Source: Caenorhabditis remanei (lineage: Eukaryota; Nematoda; Chromadorea; Rhabditida; Rhabditidae). Taken from it: DNA of 64,000 nt. Of this stretch, positions 41,398 to 55,241 are shown piece after piece; positions within the stretch are counted from its first letter, which is position 1, and every line of letters begins with the position of its first letter. Location: NCBI RefSeq assembly GCF_010183535.1, contig NC_071329.1:13268001-13332000 (forward strand), read 5' to 3'. Below the pieces are notes generated by a model. It searched no databases and had not been told where the DNA came from. It saw only the letters and a list, made by a program, of their open reading frames with translations. Made by a program: the position numbers and the translations under genes.

Positions 41398-44314
41398 TGC
41401 CTTCTTCAAACCTTTGCAGTCTCCGAGGAATTCTGATTGAAAAAGAGTCAACGACAAAAATCAAAATCACGACGTGCTTTTTCCGTATTAGAAACAATTA
41501 TATCAATGAGACTGTCCTCGAGCTCTCAAAGTTGCTCCAACCTCCTGACACTTCAAGATCCCCCATCCAGAAATACAATGTTCTCCCTCCCCACCTCACC
41601 CCACAATTTCCTCAATGTATCTCACATTTATCACTTTTTTCCATTTTTTGTACCTGTCAAATCATCAAAAAGGAAGAAGCCGAAGAAGAAGATATCCCGC
41701 AGAGTTTCATCGCGTCGGTCATCCCTTTTGAAAGGTGTTTTTTATGAAGATAGAGGGCGGAGGCGCGTCGAAATGAAAAGAAGTGTCATTTTAATCCAAT
41801 TAGACTATCCTAAGAAGTTGACACTTTATATGTCGTTCTCATCTTTATTGGAAACGAAAAATCAGGAAAAGGTGTGTGTGTGTGTGCATCAAATCAAGGA
41901 CATTTCGATGGAAGGTTATTAGTCATGGAGACGAAAAGAAGAAACAGATTGCATTTATCATTTCACTTGCTTTTGTGACATTCGCTCTAAATTAGTTCTA
42001 GGTTTTCATTAATACTCATAATTTCTAAGGTTTTCAAAAAATGTTGGAGCCATAAATCTGAATATGCTTCTGAATGTTCTCTTTCAATAATGCGGCTCGT
42101 TTGAAAGTGAATTTGACGGACGATGTCCAGCTAGATGTAGAGTAGGAAGAGAGTTTCAGAATATGTTCAAAATCAGGAAAGCAATCGAGAAGCAAACAAA
42201 TAAATATTGGAATTCTTCTCGGCCAGGCCCGTCCGTCCGTTGTTTGAAATTCAACAATTTTTGAACTAAATTTTGAACGAAATTTTGAAATTTTTTTCCA
42301 AAAATGTCGAAGGGCCGAAATTTGACATGTTTAGAACAATTGTCTTTAAATATTTGTAATAATTCTTCATAGCTCAGTTCTCATATTTTTCAATTCGATT
42401 CAATTTGATCTAAATTCGACCAACTTCTCTGAAATTGTGATCTCTTCCAAAATAAGTAAACCGAATTATTTATGAACTGCATCTCCTTTATTTCCAAGAA
42501 TAAGAATTGAAACAAATTCAGGTGGTTCTCTCCAAATAATCTGTCTGAAAAGAGAACTTTGGCCTCAAATTAGTTTTCATCTTTCTCCATTCTTTCCATT
42601 TCCAATATTCTCAAAAATGTTGCATCTAGTGAATAATGAAAACAATTTTGCCCAATTTTCTCACGAGAGCAACTCGAGAAAATAACAAATTGTTTCTAAT
42701 CGAATGACATCAAAAAACAATTTACTTCGAGTATTTCTCGTCAAAATGAATAATTTATCGAAAAGTCACTAATTGTTTTTAATAGCTTTTCTATCTCTTA
42801 TGTAACCCTCTTATTCATTCCTTTTCATTCTTCTTCTATCTCATCTTTTTTTTTTATTTCAAGAGTAACACCTGTCGATTCATAGAAATATATGAAAGAT
42901 GGCACCTTCTTTCCCCACTAATTTCCATTTCATTCCCTTTTATGAAATCGGATTTATTGTCACCTCTTCCGAGCGAATAAAGGCTCTCTCCAGAAGACAC
43001 ACCTGTCCAATTTCAACATTTTGACCTTCTTTTTAATAGGGTGTTCATCGAGAAAATCTTGAGAATCTGGACTCTTTTCAATTGTCTTCTGGTCCCCCTC
43101 CTCCTTCTATAATTCTGCTCCATTCACCCTCACCTCAACAAATTTTATTATCGTAAGTGGTATACCGGATGGTTGGTAATAAAAGTCTCATTCGCACTAA
43201 AGTAATCCATATGTCACTAGAAGAGAGTGTTCAGTGAAGATTTTATGGTATTCAAACTTCTGATGAGCAGTGAATTCCGAACGGATATTCCGAGGATGGG
43301 AATAAAAATGTTATTTTTGAAATGCAATTTGTCAAAAGACGCATCACCAACCATGTTATAACTATTCTTCACTGCAATTTCGAAATGTGTATTTTTTATC
43401 TTCTTGTGAAAATACCCTAAAAACTCTAATAGAGGTGCCCCAAGTAGCAAGAGTTTGGTGCACAATATCTCAACTGCCTAGAGAGCTATCAAACTTTTTT
43501 CAACTGAAGAAATATTTTACAAGTATTCAGCTGTATTTTGTCTGTTGACAACTTTTCGATATCTTCTTCGAGAAAAAAGATATATCGTGTTAAATCGGAT
43601 TTGTTGGGGGCACATCTATTAGAGGTTTTACGGTACGTCAGTATGTTCCACGTAGTGAACTTCCTAAACTGTTACGACTTGTAGGTTGTCTGAAGAACTT
43701 CCGACACAGAAATCCATCCTAAAAACTTATTGAAGCTCCGCCCCTTTCAGTACGGTCAAAAACCAGAAAACAATCTAGTTCCTTTCCTCATTTCCATCAC
43801 TTCTCTAAATTGAAACCTTGTCTACCGTAATACCCCATAACCCATTATATTCAATTCCTTATTTCCAAACAATACTTTCTCCTTCTTCTCTTTTTTTGCA
43901 ATTCAATTCAGAATATACTTTTTGACTACTCAATTACACCCCTTCCTCTTCGTTTCCGTCAAAATCCATCCAAATCTATAATTCGAAAAGAGAGAAGTGG
44001 TTTATGTCTTCTTCTCGTATATTGGTTACCTCTAGTTACATCCGTTTTTCGAGAAATTCGACTAATATTTCAAGGACTTGACGACGTAGATGAGCAGTCG
44101 GACACGACGACAAACCGAATTATATTCTCAATTTGATTTTTTTTGAAATTACTTATGAGATGGAGATGGAGATTGAGATTTTGAAGAAGATGAAGTTGAA
44201 GAGGGATTACGGTAGATCAAATAGATTGAGTGGATATTACTAGTTATGACATATTCAGAAAAGGAAAAAGAATTTTAGTTGATTATGTTTTTATAAGATG
44301 TCTTCATAGATACA

Positions 44315-44748
44315 TACAGTACCCGCCAAAAATATATCCTATTTTGCGTTTTCAGTTGAAAATGTTCAATTTTGAGAGGGTGTCATGGTAAAACTAACTG
44401 TCTTACAAAATAACTTTTTATGAGATTGAACAGACCAAGAGTAGAACTCCATTTTTGTAGTTGGCAACTTTTTTTGTACGGACACTCCCTAGCAAGTTAC
44501 ATATTGACAAAGTAATGAGTGCAAAATGATGTGATTTTTGAGCTGTCCACTTAAAATTACCATAACTCTCTAGGGAGTGTTTGTACAAAAAAGTTGTCAA
44601 CAACAAAAATGGAGCTCTACCTTTGTCCTGTATGGTTTATACAAAATTCACTATGTGGAACAATCAAAATTACCATGAGACACTCTCGAAGTTGTACAAT
44701 TTCAACTGAAAACGGCCAAAGTTTACAACCGTTTGACCGGTACTGTAC
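44315..44748. repeat. Palindromic repeat family A, full copy
   Basis: A ~434-bp fold-back: arm 1 has TTTTCAGTTGAAAATGTTCA, CAGACCAAGAGTAGAACTCC and TTGTACGGACACTCCCTAG; arm 2 is its complement (TACAAAAAAGTTGTCAACAA, TTTCAACTGAAAACGGCCAA), ending CCGGTACTGTA. Non-coding. Confidence 0.8.
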
Positions 44749-47318
44749 ATATGTAGTCTACAAAAAGTAGAGTATTTCCAATAAAATAGTCTTGAACATG
44801 CATGTTTTCAGCTAAAAACAAAAATTTGGCAGTTTCTTAAACTCTATCATTATCTTTCTCACTTGAAATATTGCCAGCAGAATCTCGCGAATCGGTCACC
44901 AAATTTCCATTTCAATCCCCGAGATTTCACACCTGACTCCTCCCCCAAACAGTCCCTCATTTTCAAAAAAAAAACATTTCCTCTGACACACAATTACAAT
45001 CATCGTTCTATTATCCTTCTCCTTCTCCACAGAAATCTCATCAATCTCTTAACCTCAGCCGATTACCTATCCTCCGACACCATTTATATTACCTCGTTAA
45101 ACAATTTGTGTATAGAGAGAAAAAAGACAAATGCCGACACATATACAAACCCTCCTTCCTTCCTATTGATGATGCACCATGTTTTCTTCTGCTTGTAATC
45201 CCTCAATTCACCCCGTCGGGACCCTTTTGTAAATACATCTGTTCAGGAATAAGGTGTTGTGATATCCGTTAATCCATTCATCTATATGTCCTGTCAAGAG
45301 TGTTTCGGACGGTTAGTGAATATGATTTACCGGTGAATTGGGTTCGATGGTGAGGACTAAGATAGAGAAAAATAGCCGAAAAGTGTGAAAAGGGTTACGG
45401 TATTTTTGTCCGGTTGTAAATTCATAACGATTTTGTCCATACTTGTGAAATCTCGGCCTGATCGGCCCGGAGTTAAAAATGTGCACAATTTATTCACAAA
45501 TTTTTTTTCAAATATGGTCAAGAATCCTTAAAAATAGTCAAAAATCCTTGAAAATTCGACTTTTTTGCAAAAAATCAAAACATTTTCAAAAATTCAAAAT
45601 TTCAATTTTTGTACTGAGTCCCTGCCGGCCCGGAAGTCTGGTTTTGTCCATGTCTATCAATCTAATCATCCGGATGTCTTTTTCAAAAACACCGATTGTT
45701 AGACGTGTTTCCAGATGTCCTGAACTGTTAGGCAGAATTACTGTAGGATTATTGGAAATTCACCTCGGCTTTTCAAAAAATAAGAAATTAAATCTTACTC
45801 ACACTGGAAGCCTGAAAAAGGATTTCGTGTCTACTTTGTCCTAGGATCTGGTCTGGATCAGGTGTTTCCAAGTCAATCTACATATTTAATTTTAGAATAC
45901 ATTATAGTCTTTATCAGCTTGGAATGTGTATATCATAACGGCTACCTGACTACATTATCCACCAGATACAGTAACCCAGGCATAACTCATTAGGGGATTA
46001 CGGTATCTTCCTTGTAACGACACCGCCGCTCTAGGAGATTCGGCTATTTTTTTTATTTTTCAACTCAACTGTTCATAAATTACCTTCTCCCTTAACTTTG
46101 CATACATTTGTTTACAATCCGACTGCAAAATCCGAAACATATTTCATGTCGTCATCCGACGTTTCGTTGTTCAAAAATAGCACCTTGCCTTGTCTTCAGT
46201 CACCCTATTAAAACACCTTTAGATAATTTCAAAAAACTTTAAATCTATATATTTTCGAGTCAATCACTACACCAATTTCACCTGTCCCACGACACCTACT
46301 GAAACCACTCTGGTATCCATTTTAGAGAAGATTCCAGAATTGAAAAAAAAACGAAAAACCCATGTTTTGTTCTAATTCGAATCCCTTATTTTTTCTCTTT
46401 TGTTCACTCACAAGATATTTGTGACATTTCTCAACCGAAGCTGAGAAAACGGAGGTAGAACACCTGGTACAAGTGGATACCGAGTGCAGGGAACACGTAA
46501 CTGAAGAGAAAAAAGTAAAATGTGGGAAAATGCTTATGAGGAAAAGGAATGGATGGAGAGTGGGCTTGCCACGAAAAGTGCAATCGGACGGTTGTGTTGA
46601 GAAGATTACAGTAGCTTCTATATAACTGAAGGGTCAGGAATGTCTCCGAAATGGTGTCATTGTTCACCCTTACCTTATCTTTTAGTTTACATAACTCATC
46701 TTATAAACTTCTGAAATATCTGCTTCAGACTTCAGAAATTTGTCACCCATCTCCGCCCACTCGTTTTTTCCCAATTTGCTCTTTGTACTCTTAACCCTGA
46801 TTTACACTGAATATTTTATGAGCGTCTTTAAAAGTATGCCCACTTTTTATCAGAATCAGGCTATATTTTCTTCTAAAGTCACATGAAATACCCCTTTCTA
46901 AAATTAGCATGTTCTGGATCTTTCCATGAAATTTGCTTTTATCGAGAGGCCTGAATCAGCGAGAGCCCTGATAAAGTGTAGGCAAGAAGTGTGGTGATAA
47001 ATTGCAAATCATTTCTTTTTCACTTGCTCATTTTAATGACTGCACAGACCGAACAGGTGATTGTCAGCAGGAGAGAGATATTGGGAGTGATATGTCAAGT
47101 GTGTTTCGGAATTCTCGGAAATCTGAGATTAGATATATTCGTTGTGAAGTTTATGGAAGTCATAGATTGAAATAGATTCTCGAATTTTGAGATCAAAAAT
47201 TTCGGGAAAGCAGTTTTTCGACGCGCAGGAGTATTTGAGACGGTTAGTTATCTCATGGTTTCAGATGAAGTAGAGCATAGAACATTCTGATTGTTTCTTG
47301 TGGTTTTGTTCTTTTTTT

Positions 47319-47666
47319 GCATACTTGCAAACCGAGCTGAAACGGCCCGACACGGGTCGGCGTGTAACTCGCTTCAAACTCAATATAATGCGCTGAAAAA
47401 CATACCAAAATGTAGAACTCCCCGAGATGACCTATTACGGGCCGGATGGCTTTAATGCACCGTGGGCCGGGCTAGAAAATGAATTTTTTGGCCGATTTCG
47501 GTGTTTTCGGCACTTTTTCTCGGCCCGCGGTACATTCACGATCCGACTTCCGACCCGTAGTAAGTCATAGTCGTAGAACTCGCCGAGATCTACATTTTGG
47601 AATATTTTCCAGCACAGAAAATTACTTTTCAAGCAAGTTACGCGCCGGCCCGGTTTGTAAGTATGC
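47319..47666. repeat. GC-rich palindromic repeat (family B)
   Basis: GCATACTTGCAAACCG at the left is the complement of CGGTTTGTAAGTATGC at the right. The interior holds ACGGGCCGG and GGCCCGCGG blocks and paired ATGTAGAACTC / GTAGAACTCGCC stretches. Related GGCCCGG pieces occur near 45460-45640 and 48640-48660. Confidence 0.7.
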
Positions 47667-50600
47667 CAAGTATGCTGATTGAACTGCGCCAAATGACACA
47701 TATAAAAATCCAAAACTCCAAATTGTCGAAGTTTCTGATGTTTTAAATAGATTCACTGTAAGGTGCCTGCCAACGCAAGATTCACTATCTCTATTTCAGA
47801 CCCCCTCCCTCAATACTATCTCCATTTGTATCCACCCTATCCATCTTCCTAATCTCAACCATATCCGTTTTTTTCGTTGTCATTGACCCTTTCTCTCCGC
47901 CCCCTCCATCTCCTTGTTCTTTTTATTTGAAATATCTAACAAGACACCGTGTTGCATAACTCCTAAAGGTCATACATCTATATATTCCATTCGATTACCA
48001 ACAAGCCTTCCTACCGACACCTAGCTGTCTCCTGTATGACGTGTCTGTCTCACCCCGAAAAAAGCTCCCCGAATCGAGGAGAATTTATGTTTTACATTTG
48101 ATGCGGTCCTCTCTTTCTGTCCACTTGGATACATGTATCCAATCAATTATTATGTAAATAATGTGTCAAGAAAATCTAAATCCGAAATCACCTAAGGAGG
48201 GAGAGAAGGTACCGCAAATACCGTATGACCTATTGGAATTGTCATATAACTAATAATAGGAATTCGTTGTAAACTAGGGTGAATAGAGGGGGAGAGAGAG
48301 AGCGAGTGGTTAAGAATGCGTATCGTCTCGTCATAAAAATTTGCATTTTTCGTTTTCTGGATTAATCGAATATGTATTCGAAAAAGTTTTTATGTGGAGA
48401 AAATTGAAATTCATAATACATAATTTGACAAATTTTCATGTTAGGAGGAAGGAAAGATGTGGTGTCTTCGGACCAAATGATTGAAAAAGCCTCAAAAATG
48501 GACAAATTTTTGAAATTTTTCATAGAAAATGTGAACATTTCTGATGATTTTTCAGAATTTCGTCTAATTTTGAATCACAGTCGAAAAAAATTTCAAAAAT
48601 TTCAAAAAATTGAAATTCGAACTTTGGCGCCAAGTACCCGGTCTTTCGGGCCGGGCCGGGCCTTAAGCCTGATGATTTCGAAAACGATGATTTCGGAAAC
48701 TGAGTTGACTGAGTCACTGCACGCAAGGAATGCGGTCTTACAGTATCCTCTCTTCATGAGAATCCCAAATCCATCTCCCCCTCAAATCCCCCTGATTCTC
48801 TCTTCGACATCTGAATATTTTCGTGAATTTTCCGAAATCATCAGCACACAATCTCATAACCTTTTTCCTCTCTGGTCGTCAGATGAAGAAGCCTGAATGG
48901 CCTTCAAGAATAGCGTCATTCGGAACAAATTGAAGACGACACAGAGAGAGAGACCCCAGAATCCACGAATTTAGATGGGATTTTGCAGATGTTACATTGT
49001 GTGTGTTGCGAAACCAAACAAAACATTTGGGGGATGAGGGTTAAGATGAAAAGGAAGAAGATGGGAAAAGTCATAAATGAAGTGTGTTAAATGAAAGCAA
49101 ACTGAACTGCCTAACGATCAGATGTGCTAGAAAATGAGGGGTGACGACGGGAGCAAAATGCGACAATTTGGAGCCTCGAAATATCATATGGAGAAGGGGA
49201 ACGATTTGAATAACAAATCGTTAGATGTTATGGGTTTAGCGAATCCCTTTTCATAGGTTCTAGAGATCTTTGAGAATCTCGAATAACAATCGTTTAGAAT
49301 TTTTGAAAAATCTATTTTTGTAATTTTGTAATTTTGATCCTGTGAATAGAGACGCACCCCACATTTATCACAACCCCGAGTGGGCGATAGCGTTTTCGGC
49401 CGTGTAGCTCAGCCGGTTGCGGTTTTGTACCCATGCGCGTACGGTAATAAGTTAGGGACCCACAGAGCAATCACTAACCAAACGCCAATTTGTTTTGTTG
49501 AGTTTTCACTTCTTTTAAGCTAAAATGTCAGCAATTTTCCCTTAGAAACTGAGTACCGTACTCTCTACTTCCGTTCTCCACAATCTCTTGAACCCTTTTC
49601 ACATAAAAATGATTCTCATAAAATCCACTTGAAACTAAACTTCCCTTTTCTTTCCAACCGTTGCTATGCTCCCTTTTCATTTTCCAAATCCGCGAGCAAC
49701 TGGTTTCAGTAATAAATCTCTCTTTTCGAATTGTTCATTCTCTTTCCATTTTCAATATGTTTCCCTGGAATACAAACTTTTTCTTTTTGCAATTCTTTCG
49801 CCCCGGCTACTAAAAAAAGTCTCGAGAAAACAGAGCATTTTCTACTACGGAAATAGGAAATAGTCCGCTGAATGGAGCCGGAGACATTTTAACTCGTCAA
49901 AAGAAATCCCAAGAAGATTTCTCTTTGTATTCTAAAGTGAGGAGTGAGTCTATCTTTTTCTATCCAATTCCATCATCAAATAAATGTATAAGTTGATTGT
50001 GCGCCATTCAAAAGGCGTCAAGTTGGGCGGGGGGAAGAAGTCAAAAGAGGCAACAGAAGACGTCTTTTGTGAAAAACGTTGTGAATAAAAACGGATGATT
50101 ATATATACTCGGGATGAGACGCCGAACAAATTTGTTATGCGGTCGAAAAGAGAGAGAGTCCCCGTAAATGTGAAGTTGAATTTCACTCAAGTGACAGCTA
50201 CAGTATACCATAATTGCATCATGTTACGAGTCGTTGATTCGAGATATTTGACTATTCAAAACGAATCATTTTTGAGAAATGAGATAAGGCTCTCAAGTAG
50301 ACATCTGAGTTATGTCTACTTATTAGGAGAAGCTGAAGATTCTCAAGATTTGTGAATTCTATTCCGATCGGTGAGTGTCGAAATTCTGGACGAGTTCTAC
50401 TAGATACGGTATTCCAAATTAAAGATTCGTTTTCATGTCCTCGCGCTTCTAGTCTTCTAGACAAAACAGACCTCTAGAAAAGTGATAATTTTCTAAATCT
50501 TCGAAAAATGTTACGCCAGCTGTCAAAAACGAAGTCAAAACATAACTATATCCCTTTCAAGTAAGCTTGCGCAATCCCTATTAATTTGTTGTTATTCAAC

Positions 50601-51280
50601 GAGTGCGACCTTCAAAAAAGTCTGTCTCGTTTGTTCTCTTTTGTCTTTTTTCTCAATTTTCAAAAAATTGTTTCCTGATTTTATATTAAACAAACACTTG
50701 ATTTCTCAATTCTTCTCAAATAAGGTATCTTCCGTTGTTCTCTCTTCTTAGGTCATGTCTTCCACTCACTTTTTGATGAGATCATTCATGCACCTGCCTG
50801 TCTAAAAGAGGCATATGAAAACGATCATTATCATATTAGTTAGTGTCGACTCCAATTTGTTTCCATATATTCCAATAAATTTATGACATTGTGTCTCCTC
50901 CTGAGTGGTTCAGTAGTAAAATTGGGAGAAGAAGGGCAGATGTTTTACGGGCGGTGCAGAAGGAGTGGTAGGGATGGATGGAGAGAGAAGGTGTTCATTA
51001 ATCACGTAACTAGAGAAGCTAATGGACTAGAATAATAATATAATTTTATGATAGGTCATTTTGATTCGGAGTAAGTAGAGAGGAAAGAGTTATGATTCGT
51101 AAGTGTTTCATTCAAATCCGAGTTTTGAAATGAAATGAGTTGGAGCAGCTCTGAATTACAATGTAGGGGGTCTCATTTTTGATAGTTTTTGACTAAAGTA
51201 TGGCAGATCGCAACCCCTGTACTCTCGGCTCATGGGCTCTAGGGTACTGTAGCTAAAGGCAAGTCGGTAGTTTGACCTTA

Positions 51281-51608
51281 CTAGGGAAGTGTCAGTTTGG
51301 AGTTATGGAACGTGGCTTATATCATTGGAAAGTTGAGAAAACACTGACTCCAAATATATATTCAATTTTTGCCCTCAAGGTCTGGTATTTGAGAAAAACG
51401 AGGTGAAGCTCAGAAAAATTAATAATCATTACCTTTCTGAAACGCGATAATTTTTTGCAATTTTCGCTTTAAAAAGGTAAAAATTATCAACTTTTCCGAA
51501 CTTTGACCTTGTTTTTCTCAAATACCAGACCTCGAGGGCGAAAATTGAATATATATTTGGAGTCAGCGTTTTCTCAGCTTTTCAATGATATAAGTCACGA
51601 TCCTTCCT
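51281..51608. repeat. Host-genome relative of the nested fold-back element
   Basis: It begins CTAGGGAAGTGTCAGTTTGG after TTA and shares ATATCATTGGAAAG, TTTGCCCTC and GAGAAAAACGAGGT with the element at 27292-28119. Its second arm mirrors the first (CTTGTTTTTCTCAAATACCA). It lacks the tRNA-like stretch. Confidence 0.8.
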
Positions 51609-54600
51609 ACCAAGTTAGGATTTAGCAATACGAGACAGTCGGTTGTTAATGGTTCCGAAGTATGGGTCTCATCTAGATGCGATCGTAACTTCCAACTTTT
51701 GGGATCAGTGGATCAGTGGATTTGGGATCAGTGGAGATCTAAGAATTTCACTCTGTGGCTTCTGGCTCCAGTAGATTCTACAGATTTCATATGCATTCCA
51801 ATATTATCCCTCACCATTAAGATTCCATCTTCATGTCATCTTACTCCTCTTCTTTTCTCCTAAATTTCAAATTTCGAGAAGAAGAAGAAAAGCAAATAGT
51901 CTGCTGACTTGTTTGATGTTATATATAAATGTATAAGGAAGAAGAAGAACATGTACAATATCAGAGGGGATGATGATTGAATAAAAATGAGGTGAATAGG
52001 AGGAAGAGAGGAGTTGTGAATGTATTTGAAAATGTTGATAGTTATGATTTGATATTGATACAAACCTATCAAAAACGATGCTTGTTTGACAAACGGACTC
52101 TTCTATATACATTTTATTGAGGTGCTGTAAAAATGAGATGAAGAAGTTTGACTCATGCAAGAATAGGAAGTTGCGAAAATTGGGAAGAGCTGAAAATAGA
52201 TGCTGCTAGTGCAAACGGGGTTCGAAGGTCTCTTGTTCTCAAAGTAGCATGATACAGTGTTTACGATTGTTTTCAGTTATAGAAATTGGAGTGATGATCA
52301 TGAGGTCTCATAAGACAAAGGTGTGGATGACTCATTTTATCACGTGGTATCTTTGAGAAGTTAGCAATCATTACTTGTCAATAAGGGCATTCCTAAGAAT
52401 AATTCATTTCGATCAGTCTAGAGTTTGATTTATTTTTGAGCTGTGTCATCTGATTAGGTATTTAGATCATTGTGACTGCGAGTAGATTGGAGCAATAGTT
52501 TTGAAAACTTGAATGGCTTTTTCTTTTAGGCTCATCGAGCTGGATGACCAGAAGTTTTGGATTAGGTGCTTCACGAAAACCGTATTTTCTTCCCAGGCAT
52601 CTCTAGTCGCAACTTATTGTTTACCTTTTGATACTGAGAAAAAACTTGTCCGAGAGGGCTACGCGGTCGCCTAAAGTATCGTGACCTAGGCCCCCAAAAC
52701 TCTTCCACGAAGGCTCAGTTTCAGCCGAAAAATCCGGAACTGTAGCGTTTACAGCCATTTTTAGCATTTGCTTCAATGACAGAAGTTGCTCAGAATTTTC
52801 TGAAGTATCATAATCTGAAATAAAAAAGATGACTTCAGTCCTCATTTAATCTTCCTGAGCTTCTGAATCCCAATACTGACCTAGAATCTGTTACAGATCG
52901 TCTCATGTCAAATCAAAGTGTATTTCTTGGAGCCGTTTTACTAGTAAAATTATCTTGAATAGTTGAGTAATCTTGGCATCCCTATCCCCACACAACTGTC
53001 TTAATACCCCACCAAATACGTCTTCCTATTCATAAACCTCCCCACCTCCTCTTCCAAAAAAAAAACTAGGAATCTTAAACAGACGGCGTTGTTTTCATTT
53101 CTTCTAAAGAGGCGAGAATTCTCTCGTTTTTTTTCGATTCCACAACCAAACACATTCAATTACTATTTTCAATTATAATTTCCCTCTCTCCTTTTTCCCT
53201 TAAAACCGTCCCATCTTGGGCATAGCATCATTATCGTCAACACCTCACCACACTTTCAATTAAAACCATTCCCGGTCTTCTACACCTTTTCAGGAATCGT
53301 GATTCCATTCGTTTTCTCTATTCATTTACTGTACACTATTCCTGAAGAAAAGGAGACAGAGAGAACACTTCTTCCACAAAATAGGCTCCGCCCCCCATCG
53401 TTGCATCCAATCGACCGCCGACGCCCCGCCCCTTTTTATTCTTGTGGAGAGAGGGAAAGAGATCCATGTCTCAATGAAAAGAGTCGATTGAAATATATAG
53501 ATGAAGAGCCTTTTTCGGTTTTTTCGTTGGCTGATTCATTTGTCATCACGAGTCAAATGGTAACGGATTATCTGGTATTAACTTTAACTTTATTTTATTA
53601 CCCTCTCGATGTGTGTTTGATTTATTCGAATAGATTCCTCATAATCGGGTTTTGTACTTTTACAATACTTTTACAATTTGAAAATGATCTACTTGTTCCA
53701 TTCGTTTTTTGCAAAAATTCGTAGTTTTGTAGTGGAATACTGTTGCTCGAATGGTCCATATTACTCAAAAAAGCTTCTGGAGAATTTGTGAATTCAAAAT
53801 GATGATAGCAGTTTTTACTTTAAAGAATTCTTAATTTTATTCATGAGAAATTAAGAAGACTTCGCCCTTTCAACCTATAGATGTCCCATTCTTTTCTGAT
53901 TCTGGAACGTCATCTGAATCCCTGAATTCTTTCATCTAATAAATCAGCTTCCAAATCTTTTTCGAACTTTGATGTAGGTACTTGAAACATTTCTCACTCT
54001 TTGTCTCTCATTTTTGCGAATATATTTCTGCCAACATGTCACAATTTCTGCTTTCTTTTTGAAAAAGTGGTCTCTATACGAACATGTTTATTCTTGCTTG
54101 TGACCTAAAAAGACGTTTTTGGGTCTAGATTTTCAGCTGGATATAGTGACAAACGTCTGGTATTTTTCTTCATGTCATAATTTTGCACTTTTCTTGAAAG
54201 GGGCGTGGTTTAAGAGGTCAATTTCATTAGTCTACATCCGATTCTCCCATATCTCCATATTTTGCAAAAAATGAGAACTTTGAAAAATTCGCAGACGCCC
54301 CGCCCCCTTGTCCCTCCTTTCAAAAACATGAATTTTGAAAAATAAGTAATAAAAATAATAATAGTCTACACACACATATTCGTATCCTCTTTTCTTCATT
54401 TCACTCGTTTGAGCAGCCTAATTGTCATTTACACCACACTCGCTCCTCATTCCCTTTTCCACAAAAAGAAGCCCTATCATCATCATAAATTTCATTTCAC
54501 ATATTATATATACCTCGATAGATTTTGAGGTGTCTGTCCCACCTCCTCTCGATAACAAATTATTATTTTTCTGTATGTTTTTCGCAGAGAGATGGTCAGA

Positions 54601-54791
54601 AAATGTCAAGTTTTTAGTAGTCGGTGGAGGAGGAGGAATTTGAAAATTTGAAATTTCGAGAGGATTCGGTTTTCTTGCATGACATGAATACAGTCACAGT
54701 TTGGTTGAGGGGGCGGGGCTTCTGATTAATAGTCCATATTGTGTATAGACTATGTTACCTGTGAAAGAGCTTTGAAATTCCAAAGATTCTT

Positions 54792-55241
54792 CTACGGTAC
54801 CGGCCAAAAAGATATCATATTTTGCCTTTTTCAGTTGAAAATGTCCAACTTTATGAGTGTATCATAGTAAAACAATTTCTCCCACAAAGTAAAATTGTTA
54901 TGGATCATATAGATCAAAAGTAGAACTCCATTTTTGTAGTTGACTACTTTTTGGTACGGTCACTCTCAAGAGAGTTATGGTAAGTGGATAGCTCAAAAAT
55001 CGCACTATTTTGCACTGAAATTGGTCGATGCGAGGGGGAAATTACTTTGTCGATATGTAACTTTCTAGGGAGTGTCCGTACAAAAAAGTTATCAACGACT
55101 AAAATGAAGCTCTGTCTTTGTTCTGTTCTATCCATAAAAATGTTTTTTGTGGGACAGTTAGTTTTACCATGACACACTCTCAAAGTTGGGAATTTTCAAC
55201 TGAAAAAGGCAAAATATGATGTCTTTTTGGTCGATTCTGTA
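54792..55241. repeat. Palindromic repeat family A, full copy
   Basis: Same structure as 44315-44748. The arms include TTTTTCAGTTGAAAATGTCC and TTTTCAACTGAAAAAGGCAA, with TTGGTACGGTCACTCTCAAG in the interior. Confidence 0.8.

Noticed and set aside
41397..41922. Overlapping open frames with basic and acidic runs
   Set aside because: Two frames overlap for most of their length without domain signal or consistent splicing, so coding is not supported.
49396..49450. A-box-like sequence (GTGTAGCTCAGCCGGTT)
   Set aside because: Only a 5' tRNA-like half; no B box at the right distance and no acceptor stem pairing, so not called a tRNA.
52621..52845. 74-residue minus-strand frame
   Set aside because: Short, isolated, without homology signal or neighbouring exons that I could join.
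53299..53724. 141-residue open frame in the gene-poor region
   Set aside because: No recognisable domain, no splice partners, and base composition like the surrounding intergenic DNA.
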